Made by a program: the position numbers and the translations under genes. Positions 55,410 through 63,899 of a stretch of DNA of 64,000 nt are shown one piece after another. The notes under the pieces were generated by a model that had not been told where the DNA came from, did not search any database, and was given only the letters and a program-made list of their open reading frames with translations. Numbering within the stretch: the first letter of the stretch is position 1; each line of letters opens with the position of its first letter. Origin of the DNA: Escherichia sp. ESNIH1 (GTDB lineage Bacteria; Pseudomonadota; Gammaproteobacteria; Enterobacterales; Enterobacteriaceae); the NCBI GenBank assembly GCA_002918705.1, contig PQKR01000001.1, forward strand, positions 248,001 to 312,000, read 5' to 3'.

Positions 55410-57092
55410 TTATGAATTAGTCTTTTTTATATTAAATAACATCCCAACAGGAGATTTTTTTACCTTATTATTCTCCTCAATAATGCTTCGAATAGATTTA
55501 GGAATATCTTTTAATTTTGGAACATCTAACATTTGATCTGCTGCAATTGTAATCAGTCCCCATGCAGGTGTCCCAGTCACCGCAGCGGTAACTTCTAAAG
55601 AGCCTACAACAAGCCAAGAACCTATATCTTTACCTGCAAACCTCCACTTTTTCTTAGTTAATTCTTTAATGTTTTCTTTATGCTGCTTGAAAGCGAAATC
55701 GATATTACCTAAAATTTTATCTTTAGTTCCATGGAAATCCTGTGGGTTTGATTGAATTATTTCATTTACACCCTTCCCAAGAATACTTCTTATTTCTTCC
55801 ATTGCCCCTTCTTTCCTGAGCTGTATGAGAGCAAGAGATGGTATATTTCCTAACCATTGCATTTCGTTATGTGCAAGCTCGCCCAAGCCCTTGAGAATGT
55901 GTAATCCCTGTGAGTTTAATTGAGATTCTGCCCTGTCAGCATCATATTCCATTTTCCATACCAAGTATTGCCAAGATGTTGGGGCATCTATGATAGGCGT
56001 ACCATTCAGTTGCCTTGATTTAATAAGTAACTCATTACTTACGCTCATCCTGCTAAATGACTGAGATGCTAAAAGCATACCTGGTGAATTAATGAACGGT
56101 TTATAATGTTTGCTTTCCAATGCTCGTTTTAGTTGCGATTCAGTATTACCTTTCCAATTTGTATCGAAAAGAACCCTACTTTCATCTCTAATCTCAGCTG
56201 TAACTCTTTCAATGGTATCAAGAGAATAACCAAATTCTATTAATTCATCAAAAGACTCAAATTCCCTACCGAATAATTTCCCCGCATGGATTAATGCATC
56301 TTGGCGTCCAAGTGTTCTATAAAACTCCTTTTCACTTTCTTGTAAAACAGATAAGTCCGGGATAATTGCCACAATTGGTGTATCTAGTTCAGCACAAGCC
56401 AACTCTTTATACTTAAGAATGTTCATAGCATGCTTAACAAGATAATACACGCAATCTTCGTAAGAATTATGCTCAAAAATATGCTTTGAACGAAGAAAGG
56501 GATCAGGCAATATTATTGTATCCGTAAAGACACCACATTTTGATGCTATATTTTCATCTTGTGCAGGAAAGAGATCGCCTCCAAATACACCTTTAACATT
56601 TCCACGCATATCCTCAACATGAATATGTGCAACTTCGCCGACAGCCTCCCAAAATTCAGTTATGGCATTTAAAAAATCTCTGAGCCCTCCTTTTAGACCA
56701 TCCATAAACTCTTTATTACGAGTTAAAGCCCGGCCCACTTGATGAGGTGTTAACTCATTCCTTGCCATCTCCTTATAAAACCCACCAAAATTACTCTCAA
56801 TGAAAGAAAAGTATGTTTTTTGGATTTCATGAAGCGATATCTCTTTCTTCATCTCTTCTCTATCATGTATAGCAGTTATGGCTAAAGCCATTGATCGCAC
56901 TGCTCCATCAACGGTATTTAAATCTATTTCCCCATCTGTCCCATATCTAACAGCTAACAAACTATTTTCTATACCAAGACCTTCCTGTATATAAACCTTT
57001 CCTGCTTTAAATTGTTCTTGAAGTATCTTCAACCTTCGGCGCAGCCTTTTTTCGTACTCGATTTCCTCTGAAGAGTTCTCTATATCTTTCAT
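55410..57092 (-). CDS. Hypothetical 560-residue protein
   Basis: I do not recognise this protein. It is mostly helical, with a charged N-terminus (residues 1-45 rich in Glu and Arg). A hydrophobic segment lies near residues 500-530 (GSWLVVGSLEVTAAVTGTPA). The middle has FGGDLFPAQDEN and LPDPFLRSKHIFEHNSYEDC, perhaps ligand-binding. It is AT-rich, and a gap of 96 bases separates its stop from the convergent hypothetical gene. It might be a defence or toxin gene; nothing in the sequence proves it. Confidence 0.6.
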   Translation of the reverse strand: MKDIENSSEEIEYEKRLRRRLKILQEQFKAGKVYIQEGLGIENSLLAVRYGTDGEIDLNTVDGAVRSMALAITAIHDREEMKKEISLHEIQKTYFSFIESNFGGFYKEMARNELTPHQVGRALTRNKEFMDGLKGGLRDFLNAITEFWEAVGEVAHIHVEDMRGNVKGVFGGDLFPAQDENIASKCGVFTDTIILPDPFLRSKHIFEHNSYEDCVYYLVKHAMNILKYKELACAELDTPIVAIIPDLSVLQESEKEFYRTLGRQDALIHAGKLFGREFESFDELIEFGYSLDTIERVTAEIRDESRVLFDTNWKGNTESQLKRALESKHYKPFINSPGMLLASQSFSRMSVSNELLIKSRQLNGTPIIDAPTSWQYLVWKMEYDADRAESQLNSQGLHILKGLGELAHNEMQWLGNIPSLALIQLRKEGAMEEIRSILGKGVNEIIQSNPQDFHGTKDKILGNIDFAFKQHKENIKELTKKKWRFAGKDIGSWLVVGSLEVTAAVTGTPAWGLITIAADQMLDVPKLKDIPKSIRSIIEENNKVKKSPVGMLFNIKKTNS

Positions 57093-57728
57093 CTATCCTT
57101 CCCCCGCTTCCAAAATTTATTACATATGGCAATTGAAGTTAAAAAGACATGCTATTTAATCCTATGCTTTTACCATCGTTAATTAAATAAATCCTTTTAC
57201 ATAACCTAACTCCTTGCCACCCTCTAATATAAGTTTAATACATAATTTCGTCTAGTTTAGCTTTGATCAACAAATGCGTCACTCTGAAGCAACTGTAACT
57301 TAGAGCGCGTTCAGCCAAAAATCCCCGCTGGCTGTGCCGGTGGGTGACAAGTTTTGACAACTCAATCTGAATGCCAGCTTACCTGTAAACTGGAACATCG
57401 ATCTGAAAGAGGCTCGAGGATGGTTGCAAAGGGGGTGTGCTTAACACCTCCCCTTCACGAGTTCGTGTACCTGAAGTTTTCTGAAGCGGTAGCGGTTGAC
57501 ACTTTACCCCTAGTTTTCCCTAGTAAGTCATAACAAACCATAATAGCTTGACACTTGCCCTGCTTCGCATCAGGACTAACAAAAGCTAACCGCCGGGCTC
57601 AACACATCTCAACGCCAGCCCTTTACACTTTGGCTGCAGCTGCTGTTCGTGGACGTCAGGATCCGTTAGGTTGGGTTGACACTTTTCCCAGTTTCTCGCG
57701 AAAAGTGTCAAGTTTGAGGGCTGGGGGT
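57093..57728. repeat. Non-coding region with TTGACACTT repeats
   Basis: TTGACACTT occurs at about 57495, 57548 and 57676. Related forms are TTTTGACAACT (57352) and TTTACACTTT (57622). TTGACACTTTT at 57676-57686 is matched exactly by AAAAGTGTCAA at 57701-57711. The region looks like a set of protein-binding repeats or an origin, but may also be operators. No gene is convincing. Confidence 0.5.
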
Positions 57729-58250
57729 TTACAGTTTTTCGCTGTCCAGCAGGCAGAGTGACATTAAACCTGTTTTGTTCCAGTCATCCAGCGTATCGGG
57801 GTGCATTGTGGCAACGTAAGCCAGCTCAGAACGAAGAAACCCTAAAGCGCCTGCTGCACGGTCTTTGCCATAGAAGCTGTGGGTTTCTTCATCCGGCCGG
57901 AAGAGAATCAGCAATTGTTCATCAGGCTCGTGCTGAACATCAAAACCCAGCTCAGCGGCTGCTGCCTCTATTCGCTGGCCAGCATTAATATCAGCCGGCA
58001 GCTCTTTCCCGCCGTCATGCCCCCATACCCACGCGGCGGCCTGCGCCCACGTCATTGCATTGTGATGATCACCAGCACCAGCACCAGCACCAGCACCAGC
58101 ACCAGCACCAGCAGAATTTTGTTTAGCCTGCGATGCTTCGACATCCACTTTATCGCCTGAAATTACAATTTCACCGCGGGCTATCCAGCCGTAAACAGTT
58201 TGCCGGCTGACGCCCATATGCCTGGCGTAGGCTGATTTACTTATCAGCAT
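57729..58250 (-). CDS. Nu1-like HTH DNA-binding protein
   Basis: The 173-residue protein starts MLISKSAYARHMGVSRQTVY, a winged helix-turn-helix like the small terminase subunit Nu1 or satellite regulators. An Ala-Gly repeat (seven AG units, residues about 46-59) links it to a C-terminal domain (TWAQAAAWVWGHDGG and FRPDEETHSFYG). The start at 58250 gives the family N-terminus; the frame to 58349 is rejected. It is the last gene of the satellite's minus-strand operon. Confidence 0.65.
   Translation of the reverse strand: MLISKSAYARHMGVSRQTVYGWIARGEIVISGDKVDVEASQAKQNSAGAGAGAGAGAGAGDHHNAMTWAQAAAWVWGHDGGKELPADINAGQRIEAAAAELGFDVQHEPDEQLLILFRPDEETHSFYGKDRAAGALGFLRSELAYVATMHPDTLDDWNKTGLMSLCLLDSEKL
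58078..58119. repeat. Hexanucleotide tandem repeat
   Basis: CACCAG-type hexamers (CCAGCA repeated about seven times) encode the Ala-Gly linker of the HTH protein. Copy number could change by slippage, in steps of two residues, without frameshift. Confidence 0.75.
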
Positions 58251-58284
58251 CCTGTGTTTCCCTCCGGACAGAAAAAAGCCGCCC

Positions 58285-59070
58285 TCAGGCGGCCTGCTTC
58301 TCTTCTGAATGTGTCTGCCGCTGGCTGCCTTTGAGCATCGTGCTGACATGTTCGCTTAACTGATCAAGGCCGGTCATGCGGGGCAGAACTTCTGATGGAT
58401 CGTCGTTCTTCCCGTAAACGAGATTGTTATACCAGGTTCGGACAGCTGTAATTTGTGCGACATCCTTCCTTACCGCGTCGACCAGATCGGCAACCGCGTT
58501 AATCACCTGCCCGTTCTCTGATGCAATACGGGAGAAGCCGAGACGTTTTAGCTGTTCCGTATCGAGTCCCGAACACACAGCGTGCGCCCTTAGTAAGGCG
58601 TCCGCCAGCTCCTGATGCTTTCCACTGTGCATCGACAGCAGCATTTTTTCCTGGCTGCGGCGATCCAGTCGGGCGAATGCCTGACGCATTTCACTGTCAC
58701 GCATAAATCCCTGAACATCATCAGAAGCCAGTGCTTTCACCGGTGCCAGTCTGGTCAGCAGGTAATCAAGGATGTTTGCGGCCTGCTCGCTGACGGCTGC
58801 CACCCCGCGGGTAAAGTCTTTGAGTGTGTCCGGGTTCCGGGCTTCACCTGCCCTGCGATTTTTTGCCTGTTCGTTCAGATCCGGATCGTTACGAATAACG
58901 TCCAGCAAATCCGCCTCAGCTTCGGCCTGCTGCGCCGTTGTCCTCAGGCTGGTGAGTTCGCCCGCCATACCACGGAATAAAGTGGCCATCTGAGTATTTG
59001 GCGCAACAACCTTACCGGCATAACCTGCCAGCTCGATACTGTGTTTCCCTATTTTGATTGAGTAACTCAT
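58285..59070 (-). CDS. Satellite protein of unknown function
   Basis: This 261-residue, helical cytoplasmic protein contains heptad-like Ala/Leu/Gln stretches (TTAQQAEAEADLLDVI; ANILDYLLTRLAPVKAL). I know no family for it. It follows the 57-residue gene with an ATGA overlap and precedes the HTH gene by 34 bases, so it belongs to the element's operon. Confidence 0.65.
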   Translation of the reverse strand: MSYSIKIGKHSIELAGYAGKVVAPNTQMATLFRGMAGELTSLRTTAQQAEAEADLLDVIRNDPDLNEQAKNRRAGEARNPDTLKDFTRGVAAVSEQAANILDYLLTRLAPVKALASDDVQGFMRDSEMRQAFARLDRRSQEKMLLSMHSGKHQELADALLRAHAVCSGLDTEQLKRLGFSRIASENGQVINAVADLVDAVRKDVAQITAVRTWYNNLVYGKNDDPSEVLPRMTGLDQLSEHVSTMLKGSQRQTHSEEKQAA

Positions 59071-59240
59071 TGCCCTGCCTCCATTTTTGACAGCCCTGCA
59101 TCAAATACCTTGCGTGCAACAGCATGGATTGACGGCGCGATCCCCATACCCGACTTCTGGCGCTCCCTCTCCTGGATGGTTTTCAGGGCTTCAATCTGCA
59201 TCCCGTTCAGCAGAACGGGCTTTACGTTAACCTTACTCAT
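59067..59240 (-). CDS. Small protein, 57 residues
   Basis: This short gene begins MSKVNVKPVLLNGMQIEALK and ends SKMEAGQ. It is coupled by ATGA to the 261-residue gene and has AGGGGGCACT before the ATG. It may be a ribbon-helix-helix-type regulator, judging by length and the RKVFDAGLSKME ending, but this is only a guess. Confidence 0.6.
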   Translation of the reverse strand: MSKVNVKPVLLNGMQIEALKTIQERERQKSGMGIAPSIHAVARKVFDAGLSKMEAGQ

Positions 59241-59387
59241 AGTGCCCCCTGTTTAAGTGGATCATTAAAATTCCATTAATCGCAACAAACTCATTAATCA
59301 TTGCGATTTATGAAATGATGTTAATGGAATTGTGGGGATGCACAACGCGAAAAGAGTGGATGCGTTTTAAAGAATTTGCACTCAAGG
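59241..59387. other. Non-coding region before the 57-residue gene
   Basis: AT-rich, with short inverted elements (TTAATCGCAA / TTAATCATTGCG). It probably holds the promoter for the 57-residue, 261-residue and HTH genes. Confidence 0.35.
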
Positions 59388-59632
59388 TATACATGGTGTT
59401 CATAAAGGCGATAAATTACAGATAAAACAATGTATTAAACTATGAACACTGGTCTACATACAGGGATCACAAGTGTTCATGGTGTTCATGTTTCTGTTTA
59501 CTTAATGAGCACAAAGGTAAAATGACCTATGAACACTATGAATACCCTATGTATACCTTAAATAAAGGTGTTCATAGTAAATCTTATTGATTTAATTGAA
59601 CTTTAAACAATCAATGAACACTATGAACACCT
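59388..59632. repeat. GTGTTCAT iteron-like array downstream of the P4-type helicase
   Basis: The octamer GTGTTCAT (or ATGAACAC) occurs about eight times: near 59397, 59442, 59473 and 59482 (tandem), 59529, 59569, and 59614 and 59623 (tandem). Related ATGAATAC and TACATGG forms lie nearby. Tandem pairs read GTGTTCATGGTGTTCATG. Spacing and both orientations resemble replication-initiator iterons of P4-like satellites. Confidence 0.65.
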
Positions 59633-59654
59633 TTCGTCATATTTAGCTAAACAT

Positions 59655-61418
59655 TCATTCTTTTTTCTCAGCTAACGGGTGCGTCTGCGGCAGCCAGTCC
59701 TCCGCACTCTCTGAAAGTTCGACGTTCGTCACCACGCCGCGGGTCTTTCTCTCCTTGCGGTACTCGTGATTAAACTCCCGCATGGCGCTTTCCATCCCCT
59801 CTGCGAATTTATTCAGCGTCAGAGGCTTGTCGAAACCATTGGCCTCCAGGAATGCCAGGTAAGCGTGATAAAGATAAACGCGCGGATAGTGTGGCGGGTT
59901 ACGGTTACCCACCAGCATTCCGGCGCAGTCGGCCAGGCGCTCCAGATGCGCACAGAAGGCATACAGCGGATCCGTTTTCTGTTTCACCTCTAATGCCTCT
60001 TCGCTGTTCCGTTGCTCCAGCAGAAGCGCCCGCGCTTTTTCCGGGTTCGCAAAGTTCGCCAGCAGCCGGCGAACAACTACCGGAATTTCAGCGGATATCT
60101 TCTCTGCCAGGTCGGGATCCTTATCCTCTTCGCTGACGCGCCGGTTAAACTGGAAAATTACGCGGCGCCGGGAAACGCCGCCGGCACGTTCGGTGAAAAT
60201 CATCGGCGTGTTGTTCGTGGCCACAACCACCGCCCGCAGAACGGCGGTGTACTGGTGCTCGTGTTTCGGGTCGATCTCCACCGCATCCCCGCCGGTGATT
60301 GCTTTTATCCCGGTGCCCTCTCCTGAATATTTGGGCTGGTCAGGAAGGGTTATCATGCTCTTGCCGACGAACTGCGCACGCCCGCGCGCGCTGTCGAGCG
60401 CCGCCATGTTCCCGCTGGCGGTGTTATGCGCGCCGGCCAGCATAGTGGCGATATGGGTAAAGACGCTTTTCCCGCTGCCGCCTTCCCCGGTTATCTCGAG
60501 AAATAACTGCCAGTCGTACCGGTTCGCCAGCACCATAAAGAGCGCTGCAGCGATGCGCTGCATCTTAATTGCGTCTCTATCTGATGCGTAACTTAGCCAT
60601 TTATGGAAGTTCGGCGCGTGGTCGCGGAGGTTTTCGCCCGGCACAGCTGGCGTGTAGGTTACGCCGTTATGGTTAGTCAGCCAGTTATCCTGGCAGTGTT
60701 CGGAGAATACACCGGTTTCCATATCGTAGACGCCGTTAGCAAAGGGGATCAGGCTGCGCCGCGGCTCCCCCATTACCGGGATAACAATTTTCAGGGCGTC
60801 GATAACGTTGTTGATCGCGCGCTTGCTGAAGTTGGTTTTGTTCTCGTTGTAGATAGCCACCATTTCGCGGCTCAGCTCGAGCAGAGACGTTTTCTCCCAG
60901 ATGCCGGCACGGTAGACGTACACGCCTTCGCTGTTTTCATTGATCGCAATGCCGGTGTAACGCGCGGCCAGTATGAGCGCCTTTTCGTTATCAGCCAGGT
61001 CGCGAAGGTTTACATCCGTCAGCGGTTTGCCGATCACCATGCTTTTGCCGGCTTCCGCATCGGCTTTGAGGCGCGGCAGCTGTGGCGTCCAGTCCTCCAG
61101 AAGCTGATAACCTTCAGAGTAGAATTGCGCGCGCTCCACGCCGGCCACCGCCAGCTTTGTAGCGAGAATCGTTATCTGCCGTTCGGTCAGATGCCCGCCA
61201 CGACAAACGCGGGCATAGATCCGGCCATCATCCACAATCCGGATATTCTCCAGCTCCGCCAGCTGCTTTTTATCCAGCACGACCGGCGGCACGGTGTCGC
61301 CAATCGGGTTCATTTCCTGCCATGCTTTAGCGAACGTCCAGGCATCGGCGCCGGCAAAGATAATTGACTCCTCCATGAGATCCGCCGGCTGCTTTTTAAG
61401 GTTTGGTGCATTCTTCAT
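59655..61418 (-). CDS. P4-family SF3 helicase / replication protein
   Basis: This D5/P4-type replication protein of 587 residues has no N-terminal zinc/TOPRIM primase part. The D5-N-like region (about 160-300) is followed by an SF3 helicase with Walker A GEGGSGKS (311-318), a Walker B-like MITLPDQ, motif C ATNNTP and the arginine finger region GGVSRRRVIFQF. It would unwind the origin of the satellite. It overlaps the DUF4222 gene by 4 bases. The iteron array lies just behind its 3' end. Confidence 0.85.
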   Translation of the reverse strand: MKNAPNLKKQPADLMEESIIFAGADAWTFAKAWQEMNPIGDTVPPVVLDKKQLAELENIRIVDDGRIYARVCRGGHLTERQITILATKLAVAGVERAQFYSEGYQLLEDWTPQLPRLKADAEAGKSMVIGKPLTDVNLRDLADNEKALILAARYTGIAINENSEGVYVYRAGIWEKTSLLELSREMVAIYNENKTNFSKRAINNVIDALKIVIPVMGEPRRSLIPFANGVYDMETGVFSEHCQDNWLTNHNGVTYTPAVPGENLRDHAPNFHKWLSYASDRDAIKMQRIAAALFMVLANRYDWQLFLEITGEGGSGKSVFTHIATMLAGAHNTASGNMAALDSARGRAQFVGKSMITLPDQPKYSGEGTGIKAITGGDAVEIDPKHEHQYTAVLRAVVVATNNTPMIFTERAGGVSRRRVIFQFNRRVSEEDKDPDLAEKISAEIPVVVRRLLANFANPEKARALLLEQRNSEEALEVKQKTDPLYAFCAHLERLADCAGMLVGNRNPPHYPRVYLYHAYLAFLEANGFDKPLTLNKFAEGMESAMREFNHEYRKERKTRGVVTNVELSESAEDWLPQTHPLAEKKE

Positions 61419-61729
61419 TTTCTGTTCCCTCGCTCCCTGATGATTTCCCGCATGACACGAATTCGCTCGATGCCCTGTACCCGCATAATCCGATCGATAT
61501 CTTTTTCGCCGGCGACCGGCGCGGAAGAAACAAATTCAAATTCCCGCACCAGTCTTTCTGGCGTGCAAAAACACGGTGAGCTGTACCCCTCGCGGCAATA
61601 TGTCACTCGGTCGAATCGGTAACTTTCGATAATTACGATGTTGCCCCGACCGTCTTTCCATCTATCGCCCGGCCTGATTTCAGGGTGAGCGCGGCCACCA
61701 GCAGTTAAGCCGGAATTTTTAATCGTCAT
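61415..61729 (-). CDS. DUF4222-like phage protein
   Basis: The protein of 104 residues has the family core PGDRWKDGRGNIVIIESYRF and PERLVREFEF. DUF4222 proteins are common in enterobacterial prophages and satellites; function unknown. It overlaps the helicase gene by 4 bases. Confidence 0.75.
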   Translation of the reverse strand: MTIKNSGLTAGGRAHPEIRPGDRWKDGRGNIVIIESYRFDRVTYCREGYSSPCFCTPERLVREFEFVSSAPVAGEKDIDRIMRVQGIERIRVMREIIRERGNRK

Positions 61730-61740
61730 ATTTTTTTACC

Positions 61741-61944
61741 TCACGCCGCTGGCGGGATTACCTGATAACCAATTTTCCTCAGAAAGCGCGCGGCACTCTC
61801 CACCGTGAAAATGATCTCGTCGTCCATAAGGGGGCGCATCGACTGCAACCCGTTCGACGTGTCCACCAGATAGCGACCGCCGGCCGGAAAACTGAATACG
61901 GTTTTGCCATCGCTACAGCGCACCAGATTATAAATAGCGGTCAT
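61741..61944 (-). CDS. Small satellite protein, 67 residues
   Basis: The sequence (MTAIYNLVRCSDGKTVFSFP start) has no family I can name. It is tightly packed: 11 bases before the DUF4222 gene and overlapping the previous gene by 4 bases. Confidence 0.65.
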   Translation of the reverse strand: MTAIYNLVRCSDGKTVFSFPAGGRYLVDTSNGLQSMRPLMDDEIIFTVESAARFLRKIGYQVIPPAA

Positions 61945-62156
61945 GGCCTGACCTCCCTGACTTTCACCAGATATTCCGATGCCTGACTGACCAGGCTGTG
62001 AACCGCCGCGACACGAAAGCTTTCCATTTCATCATCCGGCGCCAGTGTATCTATCCACATATCGAGAACGGCAAGCGCCTGACGGCTGTATTCCAGCGCC
62101 TGACCTGCGCTGGTCGTCAGCATGGCAATGGATTCGTTTTGAGTTGGCTTTTTCAT
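61941..62156 (-). CDS. Small satellite protein, 71 residues
   Basis: This short helical protein ([20 protein letters not shown] start) overlaps the recombinase gene and the next gene by 4 bases each. No family is recognised. Confidence 0.65.
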   Translation of the reverse strand: MKKPTQNESIAMLTTSAGQALEYSRQALAVLDMWIDTLAPDDEMESFRVAAVHSLVSQASEYLVKVREVRP

Positions 62157-63028
62157 GCGTTCACCTCCATAGCGAGGCGTGTCTGGATAGCCGCGGCCTT
62201 GCTCCCCAGCTGGAGATAAGTCCGGGTGATTGCCGGGTTACTGTGCCCGAGCATTTCAGAGGCGACCAGCAAACCCTGCTCGCCGCCGGCGGACATGAGA
62301 TTAAAGGCGGCAATTTTGCGGCTGGAATAGGCGCTCAGGCGCAGACGCGTGTTTACTATGCGGGTAAACCACACCATTACGTTGTGTAGTTTCTTCCAGA
62401 TCGTCTGGCGGCTCACGCTACCTTCCAGAGACTGGCAACGGTTACTTTCAATCTGGCTGCGGGAAAATACCAGGTCGTCGCCGATAAGATTGCGCTCCAT
62501 TCGTTCACGCAGTCGTTTGATGATACCCGGCGGCAGCTGTTTGGTATCGTGCTTAACCTCAGCCTTTGCCACCAGCTCAAACACGATCGCCTGTTCTGCT
62601 TCTGTCATGCCGGCGGCCAGCTCGTCGCAGCTCACGCTATCCCAGTGCATGTACGCGATGTGATCACCCGCAAGGCGTGCCGCGTCCTTGCGCTGCTGAC
62701 GCACAATCTCGATCCCTTTGCGGGTTGCCCTGGCTTCTGCAGCTTTGGTCTGTTTCGCAACGATGATGGTCGCAATACCGGTTTCCCAGTTGATGCAGGA
62801 GTAACGGAAGTTGCACACGTCGCTGGTACGCCAGCCGGTAACGGTCGCAATATCCCACCAGAGCAAAACCCAGTCCGGCTGGGTCTGCTGGATGCGTTCG
62901 CGCAGCTTGCGCTGTTCATCCCGTTCATAAACGGGGGTCATGGTCCGGGTGCCTTTGGTCGTGGCGGCTTTAACCACGTTGCCGCGCAGCTCGCGGGCTC
63001 TGGCTGTGAGGGTCTGGAGGTTAAACAT
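62153..63028 (-). CDS. Tyrosine recombinase-like protein
   Basis: The 291-residue protein shows the core of tyrosine recombinases: [15 protein letters not shown] (R67), a basic patch near SAYSSRK and the last motif [14 protein letters not shown] with the nucleophile tyrosine. It lacks a clear N-terminal arm-binding domain. The usual His before the second Arg is Tyr/Ser here, so activity is uncertain. The start at 63028 has GGAGG upstream; the frame continues upstream in the Ash frame without a stop. It may be an internal recombinase, with the main integrase beyond the right edge. Confidence 0.75.
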   Translation of the reverse strand: MFNLQTLTARARELRGNVVKAATTKGTRTMTPVYERDEQRKLRERIQQTQPDWVLLWWDIATVTGWRTSDVCNFRYSCINWETGIATIIVAKQTKAAEARATRKGIEIVRQQRKDAARLAGDHIAYMHWDSVSCDELAAGMTEAEQAIVFELVAKAEVKHDTKQLPPGIIKRLRERMERNLIGDDLVFSRSQIESNRCQSLEGSVSRQTIWKKLHNVMVWFTRIVNTRLRLSAYSSRKIAAFNLMSAGGEQGLLVASEMLGHSNPAITRTYLQLGSKAAAIQTRLAMEVNA

Positions 63029-63266
63029 GGCTGCCTCCCATTTTTGCCACATCCAGCTCAAACGCGCCGCGGCTGTACTGGTAAAGCGTGCATTCAGAGC
63101 GAATTTTGGCGGCAAAGATAAGATCCCAGCGGGAATACCCCTGGCGGGCTTCCTGTTCACTGTCAGCGATAATGCGAATAACGACGGGAGTGCAGTTCTG
63201 ACCTTTCGGCGTACCGAGGAAAAGCCAGGTAAATTTGGGTAGTTTTTGGATCGGGGTAGTAGCCAT
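63021..63266 (-). CDS. Icd-like host cell division inhibitor protein
   Basis: This 81-residue protein resembles the Icd-like proteins of P4-type satellites ([11 protein letters not shown] and [16 protein letters not shown]). It overlaps the recombinase start by 8 bases and lies inside the Ash frame in another phase. GGAGG precedes the ATG. In P4 Icd blocks cell division; that function here is inferred. Confidence 0.65.
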   Translation of the reverse strand: MATTPIQKLPKFTWLFLGTPKGQNCTPVVIRIIADSEQEARQGYSRWDLIFAAKIRSECTLYQYSRGAFELDVAKMGGSHV

Positions 63267-63598
63267 GTGGCAGCCTCCGTATGCGATGAAATCAATTCAC
63301 CACCGGAAACGCCAATTTCACTGGTGGTGAGCTGTGCAGGGTTGGCGTAACCGGCGCATACGGAAACCGGCGCTTCGTGAGAAGCCCCCACACAGCCCAC
63401 CATAATTCGGGTGCGGTTGTGCTGCGACAATAAAAAAGACGCTGGGCGCGTCTGTGTCGCCGTATGCAAATGCAGGACGCCAATCCCGGCACCAGATTTT
63501 GCTGGTGCAATTAAAGAATACCCTTCACCTGAATCATAAGGCAAGGAGTTTTTGGGGTGAGCGAAGCCCTGCCCACAATGGGCACTTTTTACATTCAT
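63029..63598 (-). CDS. Ash-family reading frame, open into the recombinase
   Basis: The frame starts [15 protein letters not shown] and carries the Phage ASH signature [20 protein letters not shown] followed by ANPAQLTT. No stop codon interrupts it before the recombinase ATG in the same frame, so a 481-residue fusion could be made, or the recombinase could start inside. Part of the region (63029-63266) also codes the Icd-like protein in another frame. Confidence 0.5.
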
Positions 63599-63701
63599 GG
63601 CTTTAACCTGTATTGAAAGTTTTAGTGAAATGTCGCGACTTCAGGATGATGAATGTTAGTGAGCGCAACAGCACGCAACAAATTCACGTTGGGAAAAACT
63701 T

Positions 63702-63899
63702 TTAGTTAACCCCGCTTCGTGTTGCCTTGATACGCTGAGTTATCCAGTCATCGATTTCACTTTCAATAAAAGCGATAGCACGTGAACCAATTTTTATAGA
63801 TGAGGGAAACCGTTGCTCAGCCATGAGTCGATAGATCCAAGCCTTGCTATAGCCGGTTCTACGTTGAACTTCCGGTAAACGGATAAGGGATTGAGACAT
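63702..63899 (-). CDS. alpA: AlpA-family transcriptional regulator
   Basis: The 65-residue protein of the AlpA/Vis type reads MSQSLIRLPEVQRRTGYSKA at the start and ends SEIDDWITQRIKATRSGVN, a MerR-like helix-turn-helix. In P4-like elements AlpA/Vis regulates excision and late functions. It marks the first visible gene of the minus-strand operon; the element continues past the right edge. Confidence 0.85.
   Translation of the reverse strand: MSQSLIRLPEVQRRTGYSKAWIYRLMAEQRFPSSIKIGSRAIAFIESEIDDWITQRIKATRSGVN

Noticed and set aside
57093..57728. Possible attachment site or tRNA end at the left border of the satellite
   Set aside because: No tRNA-like 3' end or long direct repeat could be recognised within the window.
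57555..57761. 68-residue plus-strand frame in the TTGACAC repeat region
   Set aside because: It overlaps the repeats and the end of the HTH gene and has no protein-like features.
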